Origin: Polyodon spathula
Lineage: Eukaryota; Chordata; Actinopteri; Acipenseriformes; Polyodontidae
NCBI RefSeq assembly: GCF_017654505.1
Contig: NC_054535.1
Coordinates: 45,844,664 to 45,908,663, forward strand
Reading direction: 5' to 3'
Length of the DNA stretch: 64,000 nucleotides
Below the pieces are notes generated by a model. The model was not told where the DNA came from and did no database searches. It saw only the letters and a program-made list of their open reading frames with translations. A program made the position numbers and the translations under genes. Shown piece by piece: positions 23,241 through 32,707 of the stretch (position 1 is its first letter; every line of letters begins with the position of its first letter).

Positions 23241-23849
23241 AAATCTTCAAAGTAGGCTTTCACTAAATGTGTTATTGTCATCAATGAATGTACCTGTAGG
23301 TAATTGAGAAATATATAGATGATATTGACTAATATCATAGATCAGTGGATTTAAACTAATTGCTATGTAATGTTTAAGCAACACATTTTCAGATTTTACA
23401 AGGTTTGTTATGATTGTAATGAACCTGTTGCATCCCACTGAATAATTATCATTCACAATATGTGAATCATAAGACTATACAATAACTGTGATCTGATTGG
23501 TTCTTGATTTTTCCAAGTTCACTATAAATTGCAAAAAAAATTAAGCAGTCACAGACCACAAGTAATAAGAGAATATTTTTATTACGTTCTACGTTGTTCA
23601 GGAAAAAAGGTAAATCATTTTTATATTAATTTGACTGTCTTATATTTAGATTTCTAAGTTTTAACTGTCAGTTTTAGTTTAAAGTTATTTTAAGTTTATA
23701 ATGGCAACTAAACACTATTTTTAAAAAGACATGGAGAAAATATATAATACAAAACAGTGTACCATAACAATGTGTTTTACAAGTCTGAATGATCAAACCA
23801 TGCTAGTCAATACACACATGCAAATAATGGCATAAATTGTTAAAGTTTC
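23240..23849 (+). promoter_or_regulatory. Orphan promoter, exon 1 and intron 1 of the SCPP-like unit, copy B1
   Basis: Matches the upstream region of gene copy 1. Inverted CCAAT is at 23496-23500, TATAAA at 23523-23528, and exon 1 ends at donor AAAAAAG|GTAAATC (23609/23610). Intron 1 follows and is interrupted at 23850 by an LTR. Exon 2 is missing: after the LTR element the sequence resumes in intron 2 (26050). If active, this promoter would transcribe into the LTR element and its zinc-knuckle frame. Confidence 0.72.
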
Positions 23850-24270
23850 TGTGGCAGAGCAAAGCTCTGCCCTTTAAATTGGCAGGGATGGGGTTAACTT
23901 CCCCTACCTGCCTGGGTTTATTATGTTCAGGTGGCTGGGGTTGATTAGTTGATTAGGTTGATTAACGATCAATCAGCGCCCAGCCACCTGATATAAAAGG
24001 AGGCCTCTGCTTCTCATTTGGAGAGAGGGAGCTGAGGAAGCAGGTTGTTTTTTTTTTTTGGTTGTTTTGGAAAACTTGAATCCAGTGAAGGCATTGCCCA
24101 GCCTGGAAATTGTTATTTTTGTAAAGTTTTGCTTTTTGTCTTTCTTTGTGTTTAAATTGCTTTGTTTTTGCCCTTGTGCCCTTTCATTTTTGTTTATTTA
24201 TAATAAAATAGTTATTTTTTTTGAACTGCAGTCTGTCTCTGGGCCTCTATCCACTCGCCAGCCTGCCACA
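23850..24270 (+). repeat. 5' LTR of the zinc-knuckle LTR element, copy B1
   Basis: 421 bases, TGTGGCAGAGC to GCCTGCCACA. It holds a TATA-like ATATAAAAG at about 23992 and AATAAAATAG near 24202, preceded by the GCCCTTGTGCCC motif shared with other LTRs in the window. The left end carries the short palindrome GCAGAGCAAAGCTCTGC. Confidence 0.88.
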
Positions 24271-24272
24271 TT

Positions 24273-24290
24273 TGGTGTCAGAAGTGGGAT
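24273..24290 (+). promoter_or_regulatory. Primer-binding site, tRNA-Leu type, copy B1
   Basis: TGGTGTCAGAAGTGGGAT begins three bases after the LTR. Its first 17 bases are complementary to the 3' end (with CCA) of vertebrate tRNA-Leu(CAA) as I recall it (CCCACTTCTGACA-CCA). It confirms that 23850-24270 is a 5' LTR and that the strand is plus. Confidence 0.8.
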
Positions 24291-24386
24291 AGCGCCACCT
24301 AGAGGCTCAGAGCAGTATTTTTTTTTTTTTTGTTTTGTGGAATTTTTGGGATAATTTTTTTTTTTTTTTTGAAAAAAAAAAAAAAA

Positions 24387-25742
24387 ATGGGAAAGAAGAG
24401 CAGACAGCGGCAAAGGCAGGAAAAGCAGCAGCAGCTGAAGAAATGTAAGCTGCTGCAGCCACCGCTGGAGGACCCGGCCAGCCTCTTCCCCTGGTGTTCC
24501 TGGTGTGGGAAGGAGGACCATCGTTGGCGGTCCTGCCCAGACGTGCCACCGGCAAACTGGTGTGGCCGGTGTGAGGAGGACGGCCACAACTGGGCAGGAT
24601 GCCCCTACAACCAGGCCCAGGAAGAGGTGTCGTGTTCACCCCGGGCATCAGGGGCCACCCCACTACCTCCAGCACCACCACCTTCACCACCGTCCCAGGA
24701 GATCTGGGACTGGTTGATGCACCCTGAGGCAGACCTCGTCCACGATCTCCCCATAGTTATCAACACGCTGTGGCGTCGAGATGGGGAGAGGTGGGAACAG
24801 TGGGAGGAACAACACCACCCGGCCTCCTTCCCAGAGGTTGCCCTCATGGTGGTTAATTACCTGGCGGTAGACATGGGAGATAACCCTCCACTCCAAGGGG
24901 TGAAGGAGCTGCCGCCGTCGTCCCCAGAGCCAGAGAGGGGTGAGGAGCTGCCGTCGTCCCCAGAGCCAGAGAGGGGTGAGGAGCTGCCGTCGTCCCCAGA
25001 GCCAGAGAGGGAGGAGGATCTGCCGTCGCTCCCAGAGCCAGAGAGGGGTGAGGAGCTGCCGTCGCTCCCAGAGCCAGAGAGGGGTGAGGAGCTGCCGTCG
25101 CTCCCCAGAGCCAGAGAGGGGGTGAGGAGCTGCCGTCGCGCCCAGAGCCAGAGAGGGGTGAGGAGCTGCCGTCGCTCCCAGAGCCAGAGAGGGGTGAGGA
25201 GCTGCCGTCGCTCCCAGAGCCAGAGAGGGGAGGAGGAGCTGCCGTCGCTCCCAGAGCCAGAGAGGGAGGAGGAGCTGCCGTCGCTCCCAGAGCCAGAGAG
25301 GGAGGAGGAGCTGCCGTCGCTCCCAGAGCCAGAGAGGGAGGAGGATCTGCCGTCGCTCCCAGAGCCAGAGAGGGAGGAGGATCTGCCGTCGCTCCCAGAG
25401 CCAGAGAGGGAGGAGGATCTGCCGTCGCTCCCAGAGCCAGAGAGGGAGGAGGAGCCTCCGTCACTCCCAGAGCCAGAGAGGGAGGAGGAGCCGCCGCCGC
25501 TCTCAGAGCCCGAGAGGGAGGAGGGGCCGCCTCCGCCGCCAGAGGGAGCCGGGCCGCCGCCGCCGCCTCAGCCGCCAGAGGGAGCCGGGCCGCCGCCGCC
25601 TCCGCCGCCAGAGGGAGCCGGGCCGCCGCCGCCGCCTCCGCCGCCAGAGGGAGCCGGGCCGCCGCCGCCGCCTCCGCCGCCAGAGGGAGCCGGGCCGCCG
25701 CCGCCGCCGCCGCGCCTTCTCCCTCGCCGCCGCCCAGAGTAG
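24387..25742 (+). CDS. Double zinc-knuckle protein with Glu/Pro repeat domain (gag-like)
   Basis: 451 codons, open from the first ATG after the primer-binding site. Residues 1-25 are basic and glutamine-rich (MGKKSRQRQRQEKQQQLKK). Residues 37-50 and 59-72 are two perfect C-x2-C-x4-H-x4-C knuckles separated by eight residues. Residues 73-170 contain a P-rich linker and a W-rich acidic stretch (WRRDGERWEQWEEQ). From about residue 172 a 12-residue unit of type SLPEPEREEELP repeats about 17 times. A stretch reading RRSQSQRGVRSC in its middle marks paired compensating frameshifts. The C-terminus is PPEGAGPPPPP. There is no protease, integrase or reverse transcriptase. The knuckles suggest nucleic-acid binding. 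It fits a non-autonomous LTR element encoding a gag-like protein; a host-adopted gag is the alternative. Confidence 0.7.
   Translation: MGKKSRQRQRQEKQQQLKKCKLLQPPLEDPASLFPWCSWCGKEDHRWRSCPDVPPANWCGRCEEDGHNWAGCPYNQAQEEVSCSPRASGATPLPPAPPPSPPSQEIWDWLMHPEADLVHDLPIVINTLWRRDGERWEQWEEQHHPASFPEVALMVVNYLAVDMGDNPPLQGVKELPPSSPEPERGEELPSSPEPERGEELPSSPEPEREEDLPSLPEPERGEELPSLPEPERGEELPSLPRAREGVRSCRRAQSQRGVRSCRRSQSQRGVRSCRRSQSQRGEEELPSLPEPEREEELPSLPEPEREEELPSLPEPEREEDLPSLPEPEREEDLPSLPEPEREEDLPSLPEPEREEEPPSLPEPEREEEPPPLSEPEREEGPPPPPEGAGPPPPPQPPEGAGPPPPPPPEGAGPPPPPPPPEGAGPPPPPPPPEGAGPPPPPPRLLPRRRPE
24899..25530 (+). repeat. 36-base coding minisatellite, copy B1
   Basis: About 17 tandem units of 36 bases containing GCCGTCGCTCCCAGAGCCAG and a variable GAGAGGGGTGAG or GAGAGGGAGGAG segment. 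The period is a multiple of three, so unit gain or loss keeps the frame. The repeat is free of stops in several frames on both strands, which creates long spurious antisense frames. Confidence 0.9.
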
Positions 25743-26036
25743 CCGTGCCGCCCGGCGGAGGCTGGCTTCGGGGCCTCCTCGCCCGGCTGCAGGGGGCTCC
25801 GACACCAGACCGGAGCTCAACCCCACCCCCATAACAGCCGCCGGTGGTGGCTCCCGCCGCCGCCAGAGTTGATTAGGGATTAACGATCATTCAGCGCCCA
25901 GCCGGGCCATTTGGAGGGAGGGAGCTGGGGAAGCAGGTTGGTTTTTTTTTGGTTGCTTCCGCCTCCGCCACCAGAGGGAGCCGGCCCGCCGTCGTCCGCC
26001 TCCGCCACCAGAGGGAGCCGGGCCGCCGTCGCCATG
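25520..26036 (+). repeat. GC-rich CCAGAGGGAGCCGGG array and 3' LTR remnant, copy B1
   Basis: Seven copies of a unit centred on CC(A/G)CCAGAGGGAGCCGGG separated by CCG repeats of varying length. At 25868-25960 the array is interrupted by the middle of the LTR (GATTAACGATC, then CAGCGCCCAGCC, then GGGAGCTGGGGAAGCAGG), so this is the remains of the 3' LTR with most of it lost. Two more units follow at 25970-26030. The element ends at about 26036. Confidence 0.75.
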
Positions 26037-26039
26037 CAG

Positions 26040-26262
26040 ATACCTTGGAGAGTACTGGGAATGCTTGCCTTTATTTTAAGAGTATTCACAAATGCCTCAA
26101 TTGTGAATGAACGGCATTCACATGGCTTTGACGTGTGTTGATTGTAATTTTTTTTACAAATCCCCCAATTTCTAATAAGCCTTCTTTATTCAACTACATC
26201 TCCTGCAACTATCAACATACCACAGCTTTTATAGTTGTGCCTATCTGCTTTGTGCTGGGCAA
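26040..26262 (+). other. Intron 2 fragment of the SCPP-like unit, copy B1
   Basis: Starts ACCTTGGAGAGTACTGGGAA and is collinear with intron 2 of gene copy 1 (8390-8560). Essentially identical to 33933-34145. Exon 2 and the exon 3/exon 4 part of the unit are absent. Confidence 0.75.
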
Positions 26263-26605
26263 GGCTGCCCCAATTATTTCTTTTAACTTAGCTTGTGTTT
26301 TTGATATCTCCATTTTGAATGGCTGGGCACTTTTGATAACTTGACACTTTTTCACATTTCCAATGTGATTTTGCTTCAGATATCACTTCTGTTTTCACTT
26401 AATGGATAGTAGCACACACACACACACATTACAGGAATAGCAAAATTGTTCAACCTATATTGAGACAATGTATTGCCGTTTGGGTAGGATTAATGTAAAT
26501 AGTAGCCTGGTCTGTTGAAAGGGTTAAGATGTGAATCTGTGTAGCGTAGAGGTTATGTAGTTGGAGTGAAAGTATGACTAGTTAGGGTTCAAATCGATAT
26601 GCAGG
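26263..26605. repeat. Unassigned segment shared with B2 at lower identity
   Basis: Corresponds to 34146-34327 but with obviously more differences than the preceding 220 bases. Includes a short CA repeat at 26412-26427. The piece from about 26525 (CTGTGTAGCGTAGAGGTTATG, ending GGTTCAAATC) faintly resembles a tRNA-derived SINE head but has no body. No coding potential. Confidence 0.5.
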
Positions 26606-26868
26606 TGTGGCAAAGTGGTTAACTGTGTGCAGGTGAAGGTAATGCAGCAGTGATTAATAAACAGACAGACAATTATAATCCAGGTTGTTTAATGGTTTTA
26701 AAATCCAATGGCCTGATGGCAAAACAACAGTAAATAATAACAATGGTAATGAAGCAATACAGCGGCCTGTATTGCTGATTTGTAATCCGCGGGTTGTCCC
26801 TGAAATAATAACAGTCCCGTTTCAGTTCACCTACATGTAACACATGCACAAACGGTTTGACACCAGAG
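26606..26868 (-). mobile_element. Fragment of a Gmr1-type LTR (variant)
   Basis: On the plus strand it starts TGTGGCAAAGTGGTTAACTG, the complement of the Gmr1-like LTR end, and follows that LTR to the CCGAAATAATAACAGTCCCG region before breaking off. It is more divergent from the other LTR copies than they are from one another, so it is a separate, older insertion. Confidence 0.75.
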
Positions 26869-26884
26869 TAGGGGGGTAAGGGGA

Positions 26885-27313
26885 TGTGACAGGGAACTGC
26901 CCCGTCTATATGAATGTGTTTGGAACTGGCAGGGAGGGGATTAAATTCCTCCCTGCCAGGAAAACATGTGAGAATGTGGCTGGAGCTCTAATTGAATGAT
27001 TAGTAATTATTGATTAATTGGGCTCCAGCCACAGGGGATAAAAGCCAGGGGAGAGGCCCTGGCTGAGAGGGTTTTTTTCTGTTTGGGAGTTTGCTTTATG
27101 TTGGAGAGTTTTTCTATTTTTGTTTAGAAGAAAGGCGTGCCTTGTTTTAAAAGACTTGGATTCTGACCATTTATTTTGTAAGTTCACTTTGATTATTTAT
27201 TTTTGAACCTCTTTTTGTTGGCCCTTGTGCCTGTTTATTTGATTATTTAATAAATAACTTTATTTTTGACTTTACATTGTCTCTGAGCGTCAGCCCTCTG
27301 TTATCCTGCCACA
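26885..27313 (+). mobile_element. Solo LTR, family E
   Basis: 429 bases, TGTGACAGGGAACTG to ATCCTGCCACA. It has a TATA-like GGGATAAAAGCC near 27038, the GGCCCTTGTGCC motif near 27220 and a following AATAAATAAC. Its layout parallels the LTR at 23850 although the sequences differ. Clear target duplications are not visible. Confidence 0.7.
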
Positions 27314-27980
27314 GGAGGGTATGGAGGAGTGCTGTTGGGTTGATTAATACAGACGCAATGGTGCAAAACCTGTGACTGCAGAGCAACAAGCCTCTTAGTC
27401 GTAAAGACTCTGGTCTGCTGTGTGATTGATTATTGTAGCGCTGCAGCAGAGCAAACAAGATCCCACACTGCATCCTCAACAGACTGCCACAACCACGGGT
27501 CCATGTAAATTCTTTGACTGTCCAGGGAGTTCACACTTACCAACAGAGCAATTTGAGCTTGGCTTTCCTCCACTCTTTCTCAAGCTGTAACTGAAGCACA
27601 GGTGAGATTTCATTATCTAGCAGACTCCTTTAATAAAGCAAGACTTTGAAAAAATAACTGTCAACTGAACAAATGCGGTGTGTGTTTTTTTGGTGATAAA
27701 TCTGTTGCTTCAGTGGAGAAAGCTCCAGAGGGAAGGTCTTCAGCAGTCAGAGCAAATGTTACTAAAACAACACGCACACATTCAATTGTTATATCGTTTA
27801 GGCAGCGCATGCTGTTTTAATGTTTTAGAGCCCATCTGCTGTGGGCTATTGCCTGCTAATAAAGCTTCCTGATTGGTGGATGCCACAAATGTCTGTTCGA
27901 GGTGGAAAAACTATTGCTGAGCACATATACCACAAACAGTCAAAAGTGCTGTATACAGATGTCATAAAGATGGCTTTGTG
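27314..27980. other. Region without recognisable gene
   Basis: About 650 bases. A short frame around 27380-27450 reads VVKTLVCCVIDYCSAA, vaguely like the thumb of L2-type reverse transcriptases, but it is too short to call. The rest shows no motif. Confidence 0.4.
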
Positions 27981-27984
27981 TGGC

Positions 27985-28174
27985 GTTGGTGGTGACGTCA
28001 GACCAGGGAAGCAGTATATAGACAGATGGTGGTACTGGGCTAAAACGGCCACAGCCGTATATTTATTAAAGAATAAAACAAAAACACTTATACAAAACAC
28101 AAGAGAAAGGGCACATTGGCCGAAACAAAACAAACATAAACAATAATAACCATTCCTAGAAACGACTGGCTTTC
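27985..28174 (-). mobile_element. LTR 3'-end fragment up to the assembly gap
   Basis: Shares GACGTCAGACCAG, a TTTATTAAA(G/T)AATAAAACAAAA stretch and AGGGCACATTGGCC with the fragment at 60425-60870, and GACATCAGACCAG with the LTR at 51843. This marks the complement of an LTR polyadenylation region. Cut by the N run. Confidence 0.5.
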
Positions 28175-28184
28175 NNNNNNNNNN
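28175..28184. other. Assembly gap (10 N)
   Basis: Ten N bases. The sequence right of the gap starts exactly inside the second copy (B2) of the duplicated region at a point equivalent to 20385. Confidence 1.
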
Positions 28185-28770
28185 GCAGCCCCAGCTGCAG
28201 TACCAGCTCCGTCGCAGCTCCGTGGAGATGGGGCCTCCTTCTCCTCTGACATGCAGGTAGGAGGGGAGCTCAAACCCCCTGCTGAGGAAGAATCTGGCTT
28301 CAAGTTAGCCTCGGAATCCAGTGCTCCCCCGTTATCTAGCTCAGTTTTGGCACTGATGGGACGCACTGCAGCCTTCTTGCAGGTCCTCTGGATGCCAGCG
28401 GCAGAACCACGCTGGTCCATTTTCCAGACACAGGCGATGGCTCCTCACCCTCAGAAGTTCCCAGCTTTCCCAGACTTCATGGAGGAAGTACACTCCTCCT
28501 GGGATCGTCCGGCCTCAGGTCCTAGCATGCTAAAGCAGGCCGCACTGCTTGCCTCTCTAGAAGGCGCGGAAAAGCTGGGCCTAGCAGGGTTCCCCCCAGT
28601 AAACTCCGCCATCACAGGTCTGGTTAAGGTCCTGTCGGTGGGTGGGTTGGCTAGAGAACCTGGCATAAACGAACCCTCAATGTAGGGTGACTTGGCAACT
28701 CGCCTGTCAAACACGATGAGCATGCTTACGGCCTATATGGCTTATATACAGCCTGTAGCTTTGTAGTAAA
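28185..28770 (+). pseudogene. DIRS-type gag fragment, copy B2
   Basis: Same protein pieces as 20276-20960 (ALMGRTAAFLQVLWMPAAEP, FPDFMEEVHSSWDRPASGPS, GLAGFPPVNSAITGLVKVLS). The block FPAFPDFMEEVHSSWDRPAS is closer to the family form I recall than in B1. The open frame ends at 28685. The left part is lost in the gap. Confidence 0.65.
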
Positions 28771-28789
28771 CTAGTGTGATCCATCTGCA

Positions 28790-31050
28790 TCTCCTTCCAT
28801 TTGCGTTGCTTTCCATCTGTTGGTTTTTGATTGCTGACAGTTTAATGCGGGCTACAGGGATCAGTTGAGTGTCCAATGCATATGCCCACAAAACGGCCCA
28901 CACTGTGGGACGGCTCGGGCGAATCCAACCCAGTGAGATTTCCCACTCGCTCAGTAGACAACTGTTTGGATTTAGTTAAGTAGGGTACATCTCTGGGGTC
29001 TCAAGTGGGCACCTTCCATCCTATGTGTTTCGTTGACTAGCCCATGACACCTCAAGAGGGCCTAACAGTGATTCTGGCATCCCTGCATGACCCCCCTCCA
29101 TCCCCCACTCAACTCAGCCCAGCTTACTTACCCGTACATCAGCATTGCTTTCTTTCTATTGTGCTTGAGATCCCCATCCAAATTCTTTCCGTTTCAACCA
29201 CAGCCAGTTGCTGATCTTTTCTGCTGCTTCAGATAAGTTCTTCAACTGTGTGATGCAACACTTGGCCATCTCTGAGAAACCGGATTGTAGAGTGTGCCAC
29301 AAATCCTCGACAACCCACCTCCACTGGGTAAACTCGGACTCTCCATCCTCGCATTTCCTGCTTCAGCAGCTAGTTGAGCATACAGAAGTTTCTTCCTCTC
29401 ATACGCCTCATCCACAGCATCCTCCCATGGCACTGTTTACTCTACCAGGTGAACAAGGCGTGCTGATCCAGACCACAAGACAATGTCTGGCTAAAGGTTA
29501 GTGGTGGCAATCTCAGTTGTTAAAATAAGCCATTGACCAACATCTGTCAGCATTTTCCAGTCTCTAGCAGCTTCCAGTTGTCCTAGGTGAGGCTTGGTTT
29601 TAATACCTTTTCTTGGTGGTTGCTCCCCTGGATGGAGGAATATTGTCTTTTGTGTGTAATGTTTTGATGGAACTGGTGGCAACTTATTGGTCGGGTTAAG
29701 GTTGTCTTCCAGTGCTAAGGCCAAACATCACAGCACCTGGTCATGGTGCCAAGTAAACCGTCCTTGGCTAAGACCCACCTTACATCCTGTCAAAATGTGC
29801 TTTAATGTTGCAGGTGACGAACACAAAGGACATGAGGGGTCCTCACCCACCCAGAGGTTTAGGTTCTGTGGTGATGGGAGAACATCATATGTTGATCTGA
29901 TGAGGAAACTGATCCTGCTCTGTTCCATTGTCCATAGGTCTTGCCAGCCAATCTTGCGTTGTTCCACACTCTCCCATCTCATCCATTCTCCCTGCTTGGC
30001 CTGGGAAATGGCCTTTACACACCTGATCCTTTCCTCCTGCTTTTGCACCTCATTGACTACCACCTTCCTCTGTTGAGCTGGGGTTGCCTTGTGCCATGTA
30101 GGAGGAGCTGAACTGAGACCAAGACCTCCTTTTCCATGCTGAACTTGCCCCATAATATCACCGATTCAGACTTAACATCTTAGCTAAGACTTACTTAGAC
30201 TTAGACTTAGACAGACTTAGCATCTTCCACAGCTTTCTTTGCCACCCACTTCCTTCCAGTTTTCAACACAGGTGCTGCCTCCCTTACACATTTGTCATGT
30301 GAATCTACTAATGTGATTTCCAGTCAGACCTTGGAGCACTTAAACTCCTCAATTAGAGGAGAGACTGGTAGCTGCAGTATTCCTTTACCATAAACTCCCA
30401 CTCTGCTGAGGCAGCGTGGAACTCCCAACCATTTTCTGACATATGAACTGATTAAAGCTTCCAGCTTCTCAACTGTTGTCAAGGAAACCTCATACACAGT
30501 CAGTGGCCACATCAGTGTTGGCAGTAGACCAAAATGAAAGCACCAGAGTTTCAGTTTTCCCGGTAAAGCGCTGCTGTGTATGCTCTTCAACCCTTCCACT
30601 GCTTGTTGTCTAACTTCTCCCACACAAACTGTGTCCTTTAGATCCCCGTCGTACCATCTCCCAAGACTTTTCACTGGCTTCTTGGACACTGTTGGTATTG
30701 CCTCACCATTAATGTAGAACCTTTTATCTACTACTTTACTTTTAATTATTGATTTCGTGGGCTTGAATTGCATTCGTGCTCATTCAATGTTATTGGTTAA
30801 TTTGCCCAATAACTGATTAGTGCAGGCTACTGTTGTAGTCATGGTTCTCATGTCATTGATGTATGCTGAAATTGGTAGTAGTCACCTTCCAGAAGCCAAG
30901 CGCTCTCCTCCCACTACCCATTTTGATGCCCTAATAATTAATTCCATTGTCATGGTAAAAGCCAGTGGAGAAACGGTACATCCTGCCATTATTCCAACTT
31001 CTAGGCATTGCCATGTAGGGCTGAATTCTGAAGTTGAAAAACTAAATTGC
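28790..31050 (-). pseudogene. Non-LTR retrotransposon with restriction-like endonuclease, copy B2
   Basis: Collinear with 20990-23240. Extra upstream reverse transcriptase sequence is readable here (YFEDLQFSFSTSEFSPTWQC). The catalytic box differs: the minus strand reads A-Y-I-N-D-M where B1 has A-Y-M-D-D-M, so this copy is catalytically dead. The zinc motif DPSCPLCSSPATLKHILTGC and the endonuclease pattern are retained in pieces. Confidence 0.8.
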
Positions 31051-31659
31051 AAATCTTCAAAGTAGGCTTTCACTAAATGTGTTATTGTCATCAATGAATG
31101 TACCTGTAGGTAATTGAGAAATATATAGATGATATTGACTAAAATCATAGATCAGTGGATTTAAACTAATTGCTATGTAATGTTTAAGCAACACATTTTC
31201 AGATTTTACAAGGTTTGTTATGATTGTAATGAACCTGTTGCATCCCACTGAATAATTATCATTCACAATATGTGAATCATAAGACTATACAATAACTGTG
31301 ATCTGATTGGTTCTTGATTTTTCCAAGTTCACTATAAATTGCAAAAAAAATTAAGCAGTCACAGACCACAAGTAATAAGAGAATATTTTTATTACGTTCT
31401 ACGTTGTTCAGGAAAAAAGGTAAATCATTTTTATATTAATTTGACTGTCTTATATTTAGATTTCTAAGTTTTAACTGTCAGTTTTAGTTTAAAGTTATTT
31501 TAAGTTTATAATGGCAACTAAACACTATTTTTAAAAAGACATGGAGAAAATATATAATACAAAACAGTGTACCATAACAATGTGTTTTACAAGTCTGAAT
31601 GATCAAACCATGCTAGTCAATACACACATGCAAATAATGGCATAAATTGTTAAAGTTTC
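31051..31659 (+). promoter_or_regulatory. Orphan promoter, exon 1 and intron 1 of the SCPP-like unit, copy B2
   Basis: Nearly identical to 23240-23849. Inverted CCAAT is at 31306-31310, TATAAA at 31333-31338, and exon 1 ends at 31419. Interrupted by the LTR at 31660. As in B1, exons 2 to 4 are missing. Confidence 0.72.
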
Positions 31660-32078
31660 TGTGGCAGAGCAAAGCTCTGCCCTTTAAATTGGCAGGGATG
31701 GGGTTAACTTCCCCTACCTGCCTGGGTTTATTATGTTCAGGTGGCTGGGGTTGATTAGTTGATTAGGTTGATTAACGATCTATCAGCGCCCAGCCACCTG
31801 ATATAAAAGGAGGCCTCTGCTTCTCATTTGGAGAGAGGGAGCTGAGGAAGCAGGTTGTTTTTTTTTTTGGTTGTTTGGAAAGTTTGAATCCAGTGAAGGC
31901 ATTGCCCAGCCTGGAAACTGTTATTTTTGTAAGTTTTGCTTTTTGTCTTTCTTTGTGTTTAAATTGTTTTGTTTTGGCCCTTGTGCCCTTTCATTTTTGT
32001 GTTTATTTATAATAAAATAGTTATTTTTTTGAACTGCAGTCTGTCTCTGGGCCTCTATCCACTCGCCAGCCTGCCACA
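31660..32078 (+). repeat. 5' LTR of the zinc-knuckle LTR element, copy B2
   Basis: 419 bases, TGTGGCAGAGC to GCCTGCCACA, nearly identical to 23850-24270 with small homopolymer differences. The primer-binding site TGGTGTCAGAAGTGGGAT follows at 32081-32098. Confidence 0.88.
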
Positions 32079-32190
32079 TTTGGTGTCAGAAGTGGGATAG
32101 CGCCACCTAGAGGCTCAGAGCAGTATTTTTTTTTTGTTTTGTTTTGGGAATTTTTGGGATAATTTTTTTTTTTTTGAAAAAAAAAAAAAA

Positions 32191-32532
32191 ATGGGAAAGA
32201 AGAGCAGACAGCGGCAAAGGCAGGAAAAGCAGCAGCAGCTGAAGAAATGTAAGCTGCTGCAGCCACTGCTGGAGGACCCGGCCAGCCTCTTCCCCTGGTG
32301 TTCCTGGTGTGGGAAGGAGGACCATCGTTGGCGGTCCTGCCCAGACGTGCCACCGGCAAACTGGTGTGGCCGGTGTGAGGAGGACGGCCACAACTGGGCA
32401 GGATGCCCCTACAACCAGGCCCAGGAAGAGGTGCCAGTGTTCACCCCGGGCATCAGGGGCCACCCCACTACCTCCAGCACCACCACCTTCACCACCGTCC
32501 CAGGAGATCTGGGACTGGTTGATGCACCCTGA
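32191..32532 (+). CDS. Double zinc-knuckle protein, copy B2 (short form)
   Basis: 113 codons. Residues 1-73 are as in copy B1, with both C-x2-C-x4-H-x4-C knuckles (positions 37-50 and 59-72). A one-base difference near 32431 (GAGGTGCCAGTG here, GAGGTGTCGTG in B1) puts the downstream Glu/Pro repeat out of frame, and this version ends in a short threonine-rich tail. The repeat remains open in another frame (32309-33370). I cannot tell which of the two copies carries the original reading frame. Confidence 0.6.
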   Translation: MGKKSRQRQRQEKQQQLKKCKLLQPLLEDPASLFPWCSWCGKEDHRWRSCPDVPPANWCGRCEEDGHNWAGCPYNQAQEEVPVFTPGIRGHPTTSSTTTFTTVPGDLGLVDAP

Positions 32533-32707
32533 GGCAGACCTCGTCCACGATCTCCCCATAGTTATCAACACGCTGTGGCGTCGAGATGGGGAGAGGTGGG
32601 AACAGTGGGAGGAACAACACCACCCGGCCTCCTTCCCAGAGGTTGCCCTCATGGTGGTTAATTACCTGGCGGTAGACATGGGAGATGCCCCGGTCACTCC
32701 AATAAAG

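Noticed and set aside
25503..25832. Arg-rich minus-strand frame resembling a protamine
   Set aside because: Composition effect of the CCG-rich array, with no independent support.
26525..26600. Possible tRNA gene or SINE head with GGTTCAAATC
   Set aside because: No foldable cloverleaf and no SINE body; the B2 counterpart lacks the B-box part.
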